A DNA stretch of 64,000 nt from Lachnospiraceae bacterium (GCA_900766815.1 CAAFWV010000057.1:13580-77579); one strand, 5' to 3'. Shown: positions 43,030 to 51,928, numbered from the stretch's first letter. Numbers and translations: made by a program. The notes: generated by a model not told the origin, from the sequence alone.

Positions 43030-45201
43030 TCAGTCTTCTATCAGCATGCTTTCGAACACCATAACCGTTCTGGGCGGTATCGAAATAACATTACCGTTCA
43101 CCTCAACCATGTCCATAACCACACTGTCCACGCGGTTGGTATCTATCATTACATACCATTTACAGCCCGCAGGCGGAGCCGGAAGAGTAACTGTCTGATG
43201 CTCCCAATATGCATTGATTCCCATATATACCAGCTCATCCTTGCCATTCTTATGAACACCGGCATACATTACTCCTACATAGTGATGATGTCCGTGGAAA
43301 TTAGTCCAGAAGGGCGTCAGTCCATGCTGACTCATGCACGGATAACCTACCGAGCATCTATCCGTATCCACTCTGATTACCCTGTGTCTCTTTCGATACC
43401 AGATTAGATACTGTACAAAGGTGAAGAGGTCGTGATTCTTCTCAAGTAGGTTCCAGTCAAGCCATGATATCTTATTATCCTGACAATAGCCATTGTTATT
43501 GCCAAACTGGGTATTACCGAATTCATCTCCTGCGAGGAACATAGGGATTCCCCTGCTCATCATGAGAACTGTGAAGGCATTCTTAATCATACGATGTCTC
43601 AGATTGTTAACCTCAACATCGTCAGTCTCACCCTCATATCCGCAGTTCCAGCTGTGATTATCATTAGCACCGTCGGTATTATTCCAGCCATTAGCCTCAT
43701 TATGCTTATAATTATATGTATACAAATCATGAAGGGTGAATCCGTCATGACAGGTAATAAAGTTAACTGAAGCCAGATGTCCTCTTGTCTCGGGATTATA
43801 TATATCCGGCGAACCTGTGATTCTGTTGGCCGCAGCCTGTTCCATGTTATCATCGCCCTTAAGGAAGGCTCTGATGTCGTCCCTGTATCTGCCGTTCCAC
43901 TCAACCCATCTGTTCCATGAAGGGAAGCTTCCCACCTGGTACATTCCGCCGGCATCCCATGCCTCTGCGATAAGCTTAACATTACCAAGAATCGGGTCAA
44001 AAGCGAGTGATTCAAGAAGAGGCGGCTGATTCATGGGCGAACCATCCTCATTACGTCCGAGAATGGAAGCCAGATCGAATCTGAAGCCGTCGATTCTGTA
44101 CGCAATAACCCAGTGTCTGAGACAGTCAATGATCATCTGTCTCACAATGGGATTATTACAGTTCAGAGTATTGCCGCAGCCCGAGAAGTTGTAATAATAT
44201 CCGTCCGGCGTAAGCATATAATAAATATTGTTATCTATTCCCTTGAACGAGAAAATAGGCCCGTGTTCATTACCCTCAGCCGTATGATTAAATACAACAT
44301 CAAGATATACCTCGATACCGTTCTCATTGAGCAGTTTCACCAGTCTCTTAAGCTCATTGCCCTCCTTATTATATTCAGGCCTAGAACAGTACGCCGTATT
44401 GGGCGAGAAATAATTAACGGTATTGTATCCCCAGTAATCTATTAAGTCATGACCCTCATACACTCTGTGATCATGCATCTCGTCAAACTCAAAGATCGGC
44501 ATTAGCTCCACTGCAGTAACACCAAGCTCCTTAAGATACGGCACCTTCTGTCTTATGGCATCGAAGGTTCCCGGAAAATCCACGCCGGAGCTTTCATCCA
44601 TCGTGAAGCCTCTTACATGCATCTCATAGATAATCAGGTCTTCCATAGGAGTCAGCGGCTGTCTGTTGTTGCCCCAGTCGAAGTCATCCTTAACAACTCT
44701 CGCCCTGTAGCCCTTATATTCCTTCTCCTCAACGCCCCATTTACTCAGTCCTGCTACTGCCTTGGCATAGGGGTCAAGGAGGATATTATTCTTATCAAAG
44801 AGCAGTCCCTTCGAAGGGTCATTGGGACCATCCATTCTGTAGGCATATTCGAGCTCATCTATCGTAAGCCCGAATACTATCATCGAATAACAGTTACCTA
44901 TCTTATAATTGTCCGGAAACGGCAAAACCGCGAATGGCTCACTTGCCTTTCTCCTGAAGAGCAGAAGCTCGCAGCTCGTAGCCTGATTGCTGTGAATCGT
45001 AAAATTAATTCCCCCGGGGATAACGGTTGCACCGTTCATCTCATACATTCCGGGTCTTACATCATATCCTGCGATATTATCCATTGGAATCAGGTTAATC
45101 TCCTGAGACCTTGTGGAAGCCTTACCGGTAAATTTATTCTCTGAGTCTCTGCTGACGCCCGTGTCAGTACTCATAATATCCTTAGTACTCTTGCCAAACA
45201 T
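43030..45201 (-). CDS. glgX: Glycogen debranching enzyme, isoamylase type
   Basis: 723 residues of GH13 with an N-terminal CBM48 (YDVRPGMYEMNGATVIPGG through FLLFRRKA-like strands). Catalytic motifs: DVVFNHTAEG, GFRFDLASILGR (nucleophile Asp), KLIAEAWDAGG (acid/base Glu) and NFITCHDGFTLHD. It hydrolyses alpha-1,6 branches of glycogen or starch-derived dextrins; cytosolic, no signal peptide. The ATG lies inside a CsrA-type hairpin and 5 bases after the glf stop. Being next to flagellar and csrA genes is unusual for a glycogen gene. Confidence 0.92.
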   Translation of the reverse strand: MFGKSTKDIMSTDTGVSRDSENKFTGKASTRSQEINLIPMDNIAGYDVRPGMYEMNGATVIPGGINFTIHSNQATSCELLLFRRKASEPFAVLPFPDNYKIGNCYSMIVFGLTIDELEYAYRMDGPNDPSKGLLFDKNNILLDPYAKAVAGLSKWGVEEKEYKGYRARVVKDDFDWGNNRQPLTPMEDLIIYEMHVRGFTMDESSGVDFPGTFDAIRQKVPYLKELGVTAVELMPIFEFDEMHDHRVYEGHDLIDYWGYNTVNYFSPNTAYCSRPEYNKEGNELKRLVKLLNENGIEVYLDVVFNHTAEGNEHGPIFSFKGIDNNIYYMLTPDGYYYNFSGCGNTLNCNNPIVRQMIIDCLRHWVIAYRIDGFRFDLASILGRNEDGSPMNQPPLLESLAFDPILGNVKLIAEAWDAGGMYQVGSFPSWNRWVEWNGRYRDDIRAFLKGDDNMEQAAANRITGSPDIYNPETRGHLASVNFITCHDGFTLHDLYTYNYKHNEANGWNNTDGANDNHSWNCGYEGETDDVEVNNLRHRMIKNAFTVLMMSRGIPMFLAGDEFGNTQFGNNNGYCQDNKISWLDWNLLEKNHDLFTFVQYLIWYRKRHRVIRVDTDRCSVGYPCMSQHGLTPFWTNFHGHHHYVGVMYAGVHKNGKDELVYMGINAYWEHQTVTLPAPPAGCKWYVMIDTNRVDSVVMDMVEVNGNVISIPPRTVMVFESMLIED

Positions 45202-45208
45202 CCCTGTT
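45197..45208 (-). promoter_or_regulatory. Candidate CsrA site at the glgX start codon
   Basis: Minus strand AACAGGGATGTT: a 3-base stem AAC/GTT and hexaloop AGGGAT. It contains the exact CsrA core ACARGGAUGU, and the ATG of the core is the glgX start codon (45201). Bound CsrA would block initiation. Inference from consensus. Confidence 0.55.
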
Positions 45209-46325
45209 ATCCTCTCTCACCGGCAACCATTTCAAGTGCCTTCTCGATTACCTTATCCATGTCATAATACTTATACTGGCCAAGTCTTCCTCCGAAGAGA
45301 ACATTTTCCTCCCCGGCAGCCATCTCCTCGTATTTCCTATACAGTTCATTATTTCTTTCATTATTTACGGGGTAATAAGGCTCATCCCCACTCTTCCATT
45401 CAACCGGGTATTCTTTGCTGACAACCGTGTCAGGCTGTGTTCCAAACTCGAAATGCTTATGTTCTATAATTCTTGTATAAGGAATCTCCCTCTCTGTGTA
45501 ATTAACAACTGCATTACCCTGGTAGTTGTCTACTCCCTCTATAAGTTCATGCTCAAACTTAACGGTTCTGTACTCCAGTTCTCCGAGGCAGAAATCGAAA
45601 TATTCATCAATCATTCCCGTATACAGAATCTTGCCAAATTCGTCTCTGTCGCTCTTAGCCTCGTTCTCTACCATGAATTCTTTATAGGTCTTACCAAGTA
45701 TGACAGGTGTGTCACCAATCATTTTCCTGACAATTTCCGTATATCCTCCTATCGGAATACCCTGGAATCTGTCATTAAAATAATTATTATCATAAGTAAA
45801 TCTAAGCGGCAGTCTCTTGATAATGAAGGAAGGAAGTTCCTTACAGTCTCTTCCCCACTGCTTCTCTGTATATCCCTTCACCAGCTTCTCATATACGTCT
45901 CTTCCGGCTAGGGAAAGTGCCTGTTCCTCCAGATTCTTGGGCTCCATAATATTCAGGTCCTTAATCTGGCCCTCAATTATATCCTTAGCCTCCTTAGGAG
46001 TCCTGATGTTCCACATCTTGGAGAAGGTATTCATGTTAAAAGGAAGATTGTAAAGCTCATCCTTATATACAGCCATAGGGCTATTGATAAAATTATTGAA
46101 TTCAGCAAACTGATTGATATAATCCCAGGTCGCCCTATTGCTTGTATGGAAGATATGAGCTCCATACCAGTGTACATTAATGTCTGCCCACTTCTTAGTA
46201 TAGACATTACCTGCTATATGATCCCTCTTATCTATAATAAGACAGCTCTTTCCATCCCTAGTCATCTCATGTGCAAATACTGCTCCGAAGAGTCCTGCAC
46301 CGACAATAAGATAATCGTACTTCAC
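45207..46325 (-). CDS. glf: UDP-galactopyranose mutase
   Basis: 372 residues, an FAD enzyme that interconverts UDP-galactopyranose and UDP-galactofuranose for cell-surface polysaccharides. The N-terminal Rossmann motif is YDYLIVGAGLFGAVFAHE, followed by HIAGNVYTK, HWYGAHIFHTSN and WGRDCKELPS. The GTG at 46325 is taken as start because GAGG is 8 bases upstream and the family begins at this residue; the longer frame from 46373 adds 16 unrelated residues. Placed between a flagellar chaperone gene and glgX. Confidence 0.95.
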   Translation of the reverse strand: MKYDYLIVGAGLFGAVFAHEMTRDGKSCLIIDKRDHIAGNVYTKKWADINVHWYGAHIFHTSNRATWDYINQFAEFNNFINSPMAVYKDELYNLPFNMNTFSKMWNIRTPKEAKDIIEGQIKDLNIMEPKNLEEQALSLAGRDVYEKLVKGYTEKQWGRDCKELPSFIIKRLPLRFTYDNNYFNDRFQGIPIGGYTEIVRKMIGDTPVILGKTYKEFMVENEAKSDRDEFGKILYTGMIDEYFDFCLGELEYRTVKFEHELIEGVDNYQGNAVVNYTEREIPYTRIIEHKHFEFGTQPDTVVSKEYPVEWKSGDEPYYPVNNERNNELYRKYEEMAAGEENVLFGGRLGQYKYYDMDKVIEKALEMVAGERG

Positions 46326-46335
46326 AATACTTACC

Positions 46336-46809
46336 TCACTTCTTCTTATCCATAAATTGTGGTGTAATGGCATTCAGCCTGTTGGCTACCTTGTAATAAT
46401 CCTGCACCTGGCTGGCATGGACCGTTCTATTTCTGATGTCCTTATGAGCCTTGGCAAATCTCTGCTCCATGGCAGCCTTATTTCTGGCTTCAATTGCCTG
46501 AATCCTGGTGCTGCATGACATAACCTCACTAATCTTTGTCTTAATAGTCTCAATCTCGTCCTTATATTCTTCCTTCTGTGCTTCGAGATTGTCCTTTATA
46601 TTGTCATACAGAGCCTGAAAGCCTTCATCAAGCTTATTTATCTTATCAATAATTGCAGCCTTATCATCCATATTGGCATCTATATCCTCGAAGGCGGCTT
46701 CTTCCTCTATCATAGCACTCTGCACCCGGCTCAGATCCTCTATCTCCTTAAGCAGCGCAAGCTTCTTATCAAGGCTTTCATCAAGTATTTTAAGATATCT
46801 TCCTAACAT
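46336..46809 (-). CDS. FliT/FlgN-like flagellar chaperone (putative)
   Basis: 157 residues, entirely helical with coiled-coil character: SLDKKLALLKEIEDLSRVQSAM, then NKLDEGFQALYDNIKDNLEA and TIKTKISEVMSCSTRIQAIEA. Size and position after fliD and fliS suit a FliT- or FlgN-type export chaperone, but no diagnostic motif is present. The ATG at 46809 has AAGGAGG 5 bases upstream; the longer frame to 46878 lacks it. It ends 10 bases before the glf start. Confidence 0.6.
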   Translation of the reverse strand: MLGRYLKILDESLDKKLALLKEIEDLSRVQSAMIEEEAAFEDIDANMDDKAAIIDKINKLDEGFQALYDNIKDNLEAQKEEYKDEIETIKTKISEVMSCSTRIQAIEARNKAAMEQRFAKAHKDIRNRTVHASQVQDYYKVANRLNAITPQFMDKKK

Positions 46810-46902
46810 CCATACCTCCTTGGAATTATTAACACAGTCCGGTGTTCCATAACAAAGCATAAGCAAATGTCTGAGCAAATAAACACCTTCACTATTATAT
46901 CA

Positions 46903-46934
46903 TAAAATCAGCCTGCGATTGTTAATCGCAGGCT
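46903..46934 (-). terminator. Rho-independent terminator after fliS
   Basis: Minus strand AGCCTGCGATT, 3-base loop, AATCGCAGGCT: perfect 11-base stem, then GATTTTAT. Seventeen bases after the fliS stop. Confidence 0.8.
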
Positions 46935-46950
46935 AATATACCAACTTTAT

Positions 46951-47337
46951 TTATACAACGCCTCTGACCTTATTCGCCTTCATAACCTGAATCCAGGTGT
47001 CTCTCATGGAACGAAGATGTGTCAGCACCTCTTCCATTATTTCCTTATCCTTTTTGACATTGGCCTCGTACAGACGCTTCAGCAGATATACATAGATTCT
47101 GTCGAAATCCTCGGCCACAGGATACTTTCTGTCCAGGGTATTTCTAAACTCCTCTATTATTCTCTGAACCCTTATTATATTGTTGTGAGCCTTCTGGATG
47201 TCATTCTGCTCCATACCCATTACAGCAATGTTGGCGAACTTGATTGCTCCGTCGTAAAGCATAAGTGTAAGCTCCGCAGGGCTCGCTGTTAATATTTTGC
47301 TGTTATTATACTGTGCATATCCATTAGGTAGTGCCAT
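46951..47337 (-). CDS. fliS: Flagellar export chaperone FliS
   Basis: 128 residues, helical. FliS binds flagellin in the cytosol and keeps it from polymerising before export; in Firmicutes it also affects FliW/CsrA partitioning through flagellin. The signature YNNSKILTASPAELTLMLYDGAIKF is complete, and IIRVQRIIEEFRNTLDRKYPVAED follows. ATG 47337 with GGAGG eight bases upstream is the start; the upstream TTG at 47352 is inside the ribosome binding site. Last gene before a terminator. Confidence 0.95.
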   Translation of the reverse strand: MALPNGYAQYNNSKILTASPAELTLMLYDGAIKFANIAVMGMEQNDIQKAHNNIIRVQRIIEEFRNTLDRKYPVAEDFDRIYVYLLKRLYEANVKKDKEIMEEVLTHLRSMRDTWIQVMKANKVRGVV

Positions 47338-47369
47338 AGATATTACCTCCAAGATTATTTAGATTATAA

Positions 47370-48896
47370 TTACATACCAAAGAGACCGGAAATAGCACTC
47401 TGCTTGCTGTTGATGCCACTCATTGCTTTCTCCATTGCTGTAAACTTCTTGTAATAATAGTCTTCCCACTTATTTACCTTGGTCTCCTGCTCGGAAATCT
47501 TGGTAGTATATTCATCATACTGCTTCTTAAGATAAATATCGTTATATACGGTAAAGGCTGAAGAGTAGTCCTTAACTCTTCCCATAAGCTCATCCATCTT
47601 GGAATACAGATTCTTGGCAAGACCTGAGAAGAACTCAGCTACCTGATCGGCATTTGTTGCAATTGCCTTACGAAGCTTATCCTCATTGTTGGCAGAAATA
47701 TCATCATCCTCATTACCGTCTATATGATAAGCACCTCTTTCGTTGTCCTTTGCCAATGAATAACTAGCGGTATTTATTCCAAAATCGCTTAAGAACATCG
47801 TATTTCCGTCAGACATCTTAACGCCTGCGAGAAGTGACTGCTTCATTCCCGAGATTACATCGTTAAGTGAAGAATCACGTCTGAGAAGCGAATCCTTAAT
47901 CTTGGTCTCCCATTCCTTGACCTCGTCCTCACTCATCTCTTCCTTCTGCTCATCAGTAAGCATATGATACTTGCTTGCCGAATCTGCATTGTAGAGCTTA
48001 TCCATCTCATTAATCAGTTCGTTATATTCCTTAAAGAGATTCTTAACCATGTCATAGATACCCTCGGTATCCTGAGAGGTTGTAAGAGATATCTCCTCAT
48101 CCGTCATATTGTTAATTGTGATTGTAAGACCGTTAATATCGAATGTATTGCTGTCTGAGGTAAACTTCTCACCATTAAGCTCTATCTCCGCGCTCTGACC
48201 GTCAATTCTCGAACCGGCATTGCTTCCGTCAGAATTAAGAAGGCCGAGCTTGCTGAAGAGCTCAATGCTTGCTGCATCACTTCCGTAGCTGAAATCATTC
48301 TCAGCTCCGTTGCTCTTGGCAGCAACGAAGAATCTCTGGTTCTTCTCATCAAAGTTAACGGTTGCACCGTTCTTATTGAGAGTTGAGGTAAGTTGTCCTA
48401 TTGTCATATCATCTGTTATTTCAACAGACTTGCCGTTAAATTCAACGGTTCCTGCGCTTACACCAAGCTCACTTAGCTTAGTTGATGCTGTATATGAAGC
48501 CTTAACCTTATTGCCGGTAGGATTACCGTCTGCATCGACCTCGTCTGCCTTAAGTTCAACGCCTGTATGGTATCCTGACTTGGCCATAGATACAATCTTA
48601 AGTGACTGAACGCAATCCGGCGCTGAATTGCTTGAAATAACGCTTACCGCGTTAGAGCTTGACTTTGTAGCCTTCTTGGTATAATCAGTCTTAAATCTGG
48701 CATTACTCAGTGTCTTGCTGTAGAACTTATATATCTTACTATTCAGGCTCTTCCATGCGTCCTGTTTCCACTCAAGCTTCTTCTGCTCGCCCTTGAATGT
48801 ATTTAATTTTTCCTTCTTAGCCGATACCAGTGCTTCTACGATAGCCTCGGTATCGAGGTTGGAATTCATTCCCGATATTCTTACACCTGATGACAT
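47370..48896 (-). CDS. fliD: Flagellar filament cap protein
   Basis: 508 residues. FliD (HAP2) forms the cap that guides flagellin assembly at the filament tip. The N-terminus MSSGVRISGMNSNLDTEAIV and the LEWKQDAWKSLNSKIYKF segment are typical of FliD_N. The C-terminal part has LRKAIATNADQVAEFFSG and a helical end (YTTKISEQETKVNKWEDYYY). The ATG is 5 bases from AAGGAGG. The leader carries two GGA hairpins suited to CsrA. flaG is upstream, fliS downstream: the usual order. Confidence 0.95.
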   Translation of the reverse strand: MSSGVRISGMNSNLDTEAIVEALVSAKKEKLNTFKGEQKKLEWKQDAWKSLNSKIYKFYSKTLSNARFKTDYTKKATKSSSNAVSVISSNSAPDCVQSLKIVSMAKSGYHTGVELKADEVDADGNPTGNKVKASYTASTKLSELGVSAGTVEFNGKSVEITDDMTIGQLTSTLNKNGATVNFDEKNQRFFVAAKSNGAENDFSYGSDAASIELFSKLGLLNSDGSNAGSRIDGQSAEIELNGEKFTSDSNTFDINGLTITINNMTDEEISLTTSQDTEGIYDMVKNLFKEYNELINEMDKLYNADSASKYHMLTDEQKEEMSEDEVKEWETKIKDSLLRRDSSLNDVISGMKQSLLAGVKMSDGNTMFLSDFGINTASYSLAKDNERGAYHIDGNEDDDISANNEDKLRKAIATNADQVAEFFSGLAKNLYSKMDELMGRVKDYSSAFTVYNDIYLKKQYDEYTTKISEQETKVNKWEDYYYKKFTAMEKAMSGINSKQSAISGLFGM

Positions 48897-48910
48897 ATTA
48901 TCCTCCTTAC

Positions 48911-48963
48911 GACATCCTTGTCTTTGTTAAAATCGCTTGCGACTAACCTTTGAATCCATTCAA
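48911..48963 (-). promoter_or_regulatory. Pair of candidate CsrA-binding hairpins in the fliD leader
   Basis: Proximal site (48911-48922): minus strand GACAAGGATGTC, stem GAC/GTC, hexaloop AAGGAT, exact ACARGGAUGU core, only 2 bases before the AAGGAGG ribosome binding site. Distal site (48950-48963): TTGAATGGATTCAA, 5-base stem with TGGA loop. Two sites about 40 bases apart is the spacing a CsrA dimer can bridge. Inference from consensus. Confidence 0.65.
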
Positions 48964-48972
48964 TTACGTATG

Positions 48973-49395
48973 TTATCTCTTCTCATCAACCAGAATACCG
49001 GCCATCTCCCATACTCTTTCAATCATATCCAGAGTCTTCTCGGGCGGAAGCTCCTTAATGGTCTTCTTGGTTGTCTTATCCACAATCTTAATTGTGACTC
49101 TGTTGGTACCCTCATGGATACCGAATACTGCCTCTGTGTTGGGCATGCTCTTGTTGAGATTATCAACAGCCTTCTTAAGAGTCTCTCTGTCCGGTTCCTT
49201 CTGATTATCACCTCTGGCATCTGTGTTGCCTTCACTGGTCCTGGCAACAGCCAATGTAGTATCATCTATCACGGGAACCTGACTCTGCTGCGCGTCAAGC
49301 TCGCTTATTTTCACTTCCCTGTTCTCTGCGGGAGCAGTCTTCACAGTTGACTGTACCTGCACTGCTGTCATTGTTCCAACCGGTTCTATTGCCAT
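48973..49395 (-). CDS. flaG: FlaG family flagellar protein
   Basis: 140 residues. The conserved C-terminal FlaG domain reads LKKAVDNLNKSMPNTEAVFGIHE, then RVTIKIVDKTTKKTIKELPPEK and LDMIERVWEMAGILVDE. The N-terminal 60 residues are low-complexity. FlaG influences filament length in several genera. The ATG at 49395 is chosen (GGAGG 8 bases upstream). The gene is first after a SigD-type promoter and is followed by fliD and fliS. Confidence 0.9.
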   Translation of the reverse strand: MAIEPVGTMTAVQVQSTVKTAPAENREVKISELDAQQSQVPVIDDTTLAVARTSEGNTDARGDNQKEPDRETLKKAVDNLNKSMPNTEAVFGIHEGTNRVTIKIVDKTTKKTIKELPPEKTLDMIERVWEMAGILVDEKR

Positions 49396-49401
49396 GGTCA
49401 T

Positions 49402-49413
49402 TACCTCCTTGTA
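49402..49413 (-). promoter_or_regulatory. Candidate CsrA site overlapping the flaG ribosome binding site
   Basis: Minus strand TACAAGGAGGTA: stem TAC/GTA with hexaloop AAGGAG. It matches RUACARGGAUGU in all but one position (G for U after GGA). The ribosome binding site is the loop itself, so CsrA or mere folding would hinder initiation. Confidence 0.5.
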
Positions 49414-49429
49414 TTAATCACCATCAAAC

Positions 49430-49464
49430 TTAAAAAGGATAGTAGACAAACTCTACTATCCTTT
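49430..49464 (-). terminator. Rho-independent terminator after csrA
   Basis: Minus strand AAAGGATAGTAGA, 5-base loop, TCTACTATCCTTT: perfect 13-base stem (49434-49464), then TTAAG. It ends the flgM-to-csrA transcript; the flaG promoter directly abuts it. Confidence 0.85.
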
Positions 49465-49491
49465 ATATCGGCTAAATAATCAAATTATTAA
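49465..49491 (-). promoter_or_regulatory. SigD (sigma-28) promoter of flaG-fliD-fliS
   Basis: Minus strand TTAA (49488-49491), 15-base spacer, GCCGATAT (49465-49472), against the consensus TAAA-N15-GCCGATAT. The -10 is perfect; the -35 has one mismatch. Confidence 0.75.
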
Positions 49492-49532
49492 TAGCAACGA
49501 AAACAAAATTCAAAAAATCTTATAATAATCTC

Positions 49533-49754
49533 TTACTTCTTAAACAGATCTGCAAGACCGATAAGGTTGTTGGAGCTCATAGCCTCCTCATTCTCCTTCT
49601 GGATCTGGAGATATACCTCCTTGCGGTATACAGGAACCTCCTTGGGGGCTGTGATACCAAGCTTAACCTGGTCTCCCTTAATCTCAAGAACCGTAACCTC
49701 GATATTATTATTAATAACGAGGGCTTCATTTTTCTTACGTGATAATGCTAACAT
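49533..49754 (-). CDS. csrA: Carbon storage regulator CsrA
   Basis: 73 residues, a small dimeric RNA-binding protein that blocks translation at GGA-containing hairpins. The complete family sequence is visible: MLALSRKKNEALVINNNIEV, KGDQVKLGITAPKEVPVYR and the C-terminal helix VYLQIQKENEEA. RNA-binding residues Arg6 and the VPVYRKEVY strand are conserved. AAGGAGG lies upstream of the ATG. It starts 3 bases after fliW, as in Bacillus, where FliW inactivates CsrA. Its likely targets here are the hairpins before fliD, flgL, flaG, flgM and glgX. Confidence 0.97.
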   Translation of the reverse strand: MLALSRKKNEALVINNNIEVTVLEIKGDQVKLGITAPKEVPVYRKEVYLQIQKENEEAMSSNNLIGLADLFKK

Positions 49755-49757
49755 TCT

Positions 49758-50207
49758 TTAGTCCTCCTTATTAATTATGTCATAAATCGGGAATCTGACT
49801 TCATACCTGTCAGGATCCACAATAAGCTGGATGGCCTTGCGCTCATCTGCATTGATAATAAAAGGCGCCTGAAGATTGACACTCATCTTCTTGATATCCT
49901 GCGGAACTGTAAGTGTAACCAGTACCAGGATTGATTCCGGATTAAGCTCACCTATAGGCTTAAGCATCTCATCCTCTACTGTGGGATTATAATCCGGACA
50001 TACTGCAAGAGGATCCATAACCGGCATTGCAAAATTAGGCTCCTGCATAGACTGCATCCATCTGATCGGATTCTCGCTGTCCTTCTCCGCATCATGGATT
50101 ATCGCAAAATCCGTAAGATTCGGAAATCCGACAATACCACCCTGGAAGTGGATAATCTTTGATTCTTCGATATCGATTTCCCCAAATACTCTTGTAGTTA
50201 TCTTCAT
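49758..50207 (-). CDS. fliW: Flagellar assembly factor FliW (CsrA antagonist)
   Basis: 149 residues. FliW binds CsrA allosterically and is displaced by flagellin, linking translation to filament assembly. Motifs: GEIDIEESKIIHFQGGIVGFPNLTDFAI at the N-terminus, PNFAMPVMDP, and VNLQAPFIINADERKAIQLI near the end. AAGGAGG precedes the ATG. It is 15 bases after flgL and 3 before csrA, a conserved flgL-fliW-csrA arrangement. Confidence 0.97.
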   Translation of the reverse strand: MKITTRVFGEIDIEESKIIHFQGGIVGFPNLTDFAIIHDAEKDSENPIRWMQSMQEPNFAMPVMDPLAVCPDYNPTVEDEMLKPIGELNPESILVLVTLTVPQDIKKMSVNLQAPFIINADERKAIQLIVDPDRYEVRFPIYDIINKED

Positions 50208-50222
50208 ACTGCCTCCTTTAGC

Positions 50223-51902
50223 TTATATATAATTCATCAGTGAAGTCTGAAGTACCTTACTTGTGCTCATCAGAGCAGCGTCATATGTAAGCATAGCACT
50301 TTTTAACTGAATTGCCACCTCTGAAATATCAACATTCTCATTCTCACTCTCCAGAGTCTCGAAATTGGTCTTCTGGCTCATGAGTCTGTTCTCAACAAGG
50401 GCGAGCTTGCTGCCACGTGTTCCGCAGGCTGTTGTTGCGGTATTGGCTGCATTCAGATGATTCTGCATCCTTGTGATGCCCTGTTTGAACATATTCACTC
50501 TTTTTTCTTCAAGATAGGTCAGAGCCTTGTTGGCTGCATCTATCTGAGACTGAAGAGTATTGTAGTTCGCAGTGTAATTCACATCCGTGGTATCAAGAGC
50601 CTTCTGAGTATCTGTCAGCCTGTTAATGGTCTCCTGCATGGCAATCGTCTCATTAAGAACATTAATCAAATCCTCTGTATCTCTTCCGATTGCATGTGTG
50701 AATACCTCATCAGCTGTTGTATTAACTCTTACAGTCTGGCTTGTCCCGACATCATATTCTATAGCCTGCTTCTCTCTTATGCCCTCAAGATATGAGCTGT
50801 TGTATATTATTGACTCATCCTCGGTTGTTGCAGGATCGTCCTTCGACATATCTTTACAAGCGAAATAATGCTCAGGTCTTAGGTCTCCCTTATCCCAGGT
50901 CGACTTCTCATATGTAATTCTAAACTCCGCTTCGTTAACGGTCGGAGATGTAATATCATCATTAAGACCTGCAAGCTTATTGTATACACTGTCTGATATG
51001 AGCAGCTCTCCCGTCTCAGGGATAAGAACCATGAAATCCTCACCGGCAGCATTAGCATCGCTTATAACCTGATAGGGGCTTGGAACCGCATCTCTTGACA
51101 TAATAACAGGCTCCAGTAATGTATCGGCAGAATTACCATATCTGTCAGAAATCTTATCAGCAGTTGATGTCTTATCAAAAAGCTTTACCGTAATCTTACT
51201 ATCCTCCAGATTATCATAGGCAAGCCTTATTCTCTTAATTGAGTTTTCAGATATATCCTGCTCAGCTATATCGGAATTATTGTTACTATTCGTGGTAACT
51301 GTACCGCTTGCGAAATCATAGGTACCCGTCTCATATGTACCGGTGCCGTAATTCGACGAATTAAGTCCGTTCAGGAAGCCTGAATTAACATATGTAATCG
51401 TATCAATCGATGCTACCGTTAACTGCTCGGTTATCTGCATCTTCCTGGTCTCTGACGCTTCATACATCAGTGTAGACTCTGTTCTGTATCCTGTGAAGAG
51501 GCTTCTGCCGGCATAGTCTGCATTACCTGTAGAATATACCTCATCCTTATATGCTGACAGTGCATCAAGGATGCTCTTTCGATCCTGGTCTGTCAGCTTC
51601 TCAGATACGCCCTTACTTACGCTCTCAATCATATCCGTAAGCACATCTGTGGTTGTACCGAGGGCATCCTCAGTAAGCTCAAGCCAGCTGTTGGCATCCG
51701 GAATATTCTTGGAATAATACTGTGTAACCTGGCTTACATTGGTACGCAGTCTCAGCGCTCTGATTGCCACAACCGGATCCTCAGACGGTCTGTTAATCTT
51801 CTTCTCCGTAGCCATCTGAGTGTTGAGCTTATCCTGAAGGGTCTTATTTAAGTTAATATTATTAACCGAATTGTTCTGTATTATCTTATTGGTTACTCTC
51901 AT
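50223..51902 (-). CDS. flgL: Flagellar hook-filament junction protein FlgL (HAP3)
   Basis: 559 residues, longer than the about 300 of enterobacteria, with the additional length in a central domain. N-terminal flagellin-like helix: MRVTNKIIQNNSVNNINLNK, PSEDPVVAIRALRLR. C-terminal: CGTRGSKLALVENRLMSQKTNFETLESENENVDISE and AMLTYDAALMSTSKVLQTSLMNYI. It joins the hook-side HAP1 to the filament. AAGGAG stands 7 bases before the ATG, and a CsrA-type hairpin lies just upstream of that. Confidence 0.95.
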   Translation of the reverse strand: MRVTNKIIQNNSVNNINLNKTLQDKLNTQMATEKKINRPSEDPVVAIRALRLRTNVSQVTQYYSKNIPDANSWLELTEDALGTTTDVLTDMIESVSKGVSEKLTDQDRKSILDALSAYKDEVYSTGNADYAGRSLFTGYRTESTLMYEASETRKMQITEQLTVASIDTITYVNSGFLNGLNSSNYGTGTYETGTYDFASGTVTTNSNNNSDIAEQDISENSIKRIRLAYDNLEDSKITVKLFDKTSTADKISDRYGNSADTLLEPVIMSRDAVPSPYQVISDANAAGEDFMVLIPETGELLISDSVYNKLAGLNDDITSPTVNEAEFRITYEKSTWDKGDLRPEHYFACKDMSKDDPATTEDESIIYNSSYLEGIREKQAIEYDVGTSQTVRVNTTADEVFTHAIGRDTEDLINVLNETIAMQETINRLTDTQKALDTTDVNYTANYNTLQSQIDAANKALTYLEEKRVNMFKQGITRMQNHLNAANTATTACGTRGSKLALVENRLMSQKTNFETLESENENVDISEVAIQLKSAMLTYDAALMSTSKVLQTSLMNYI

Positions 51903-51928
51903 CGGACTACTCCTTGGGCTGTGCCATG

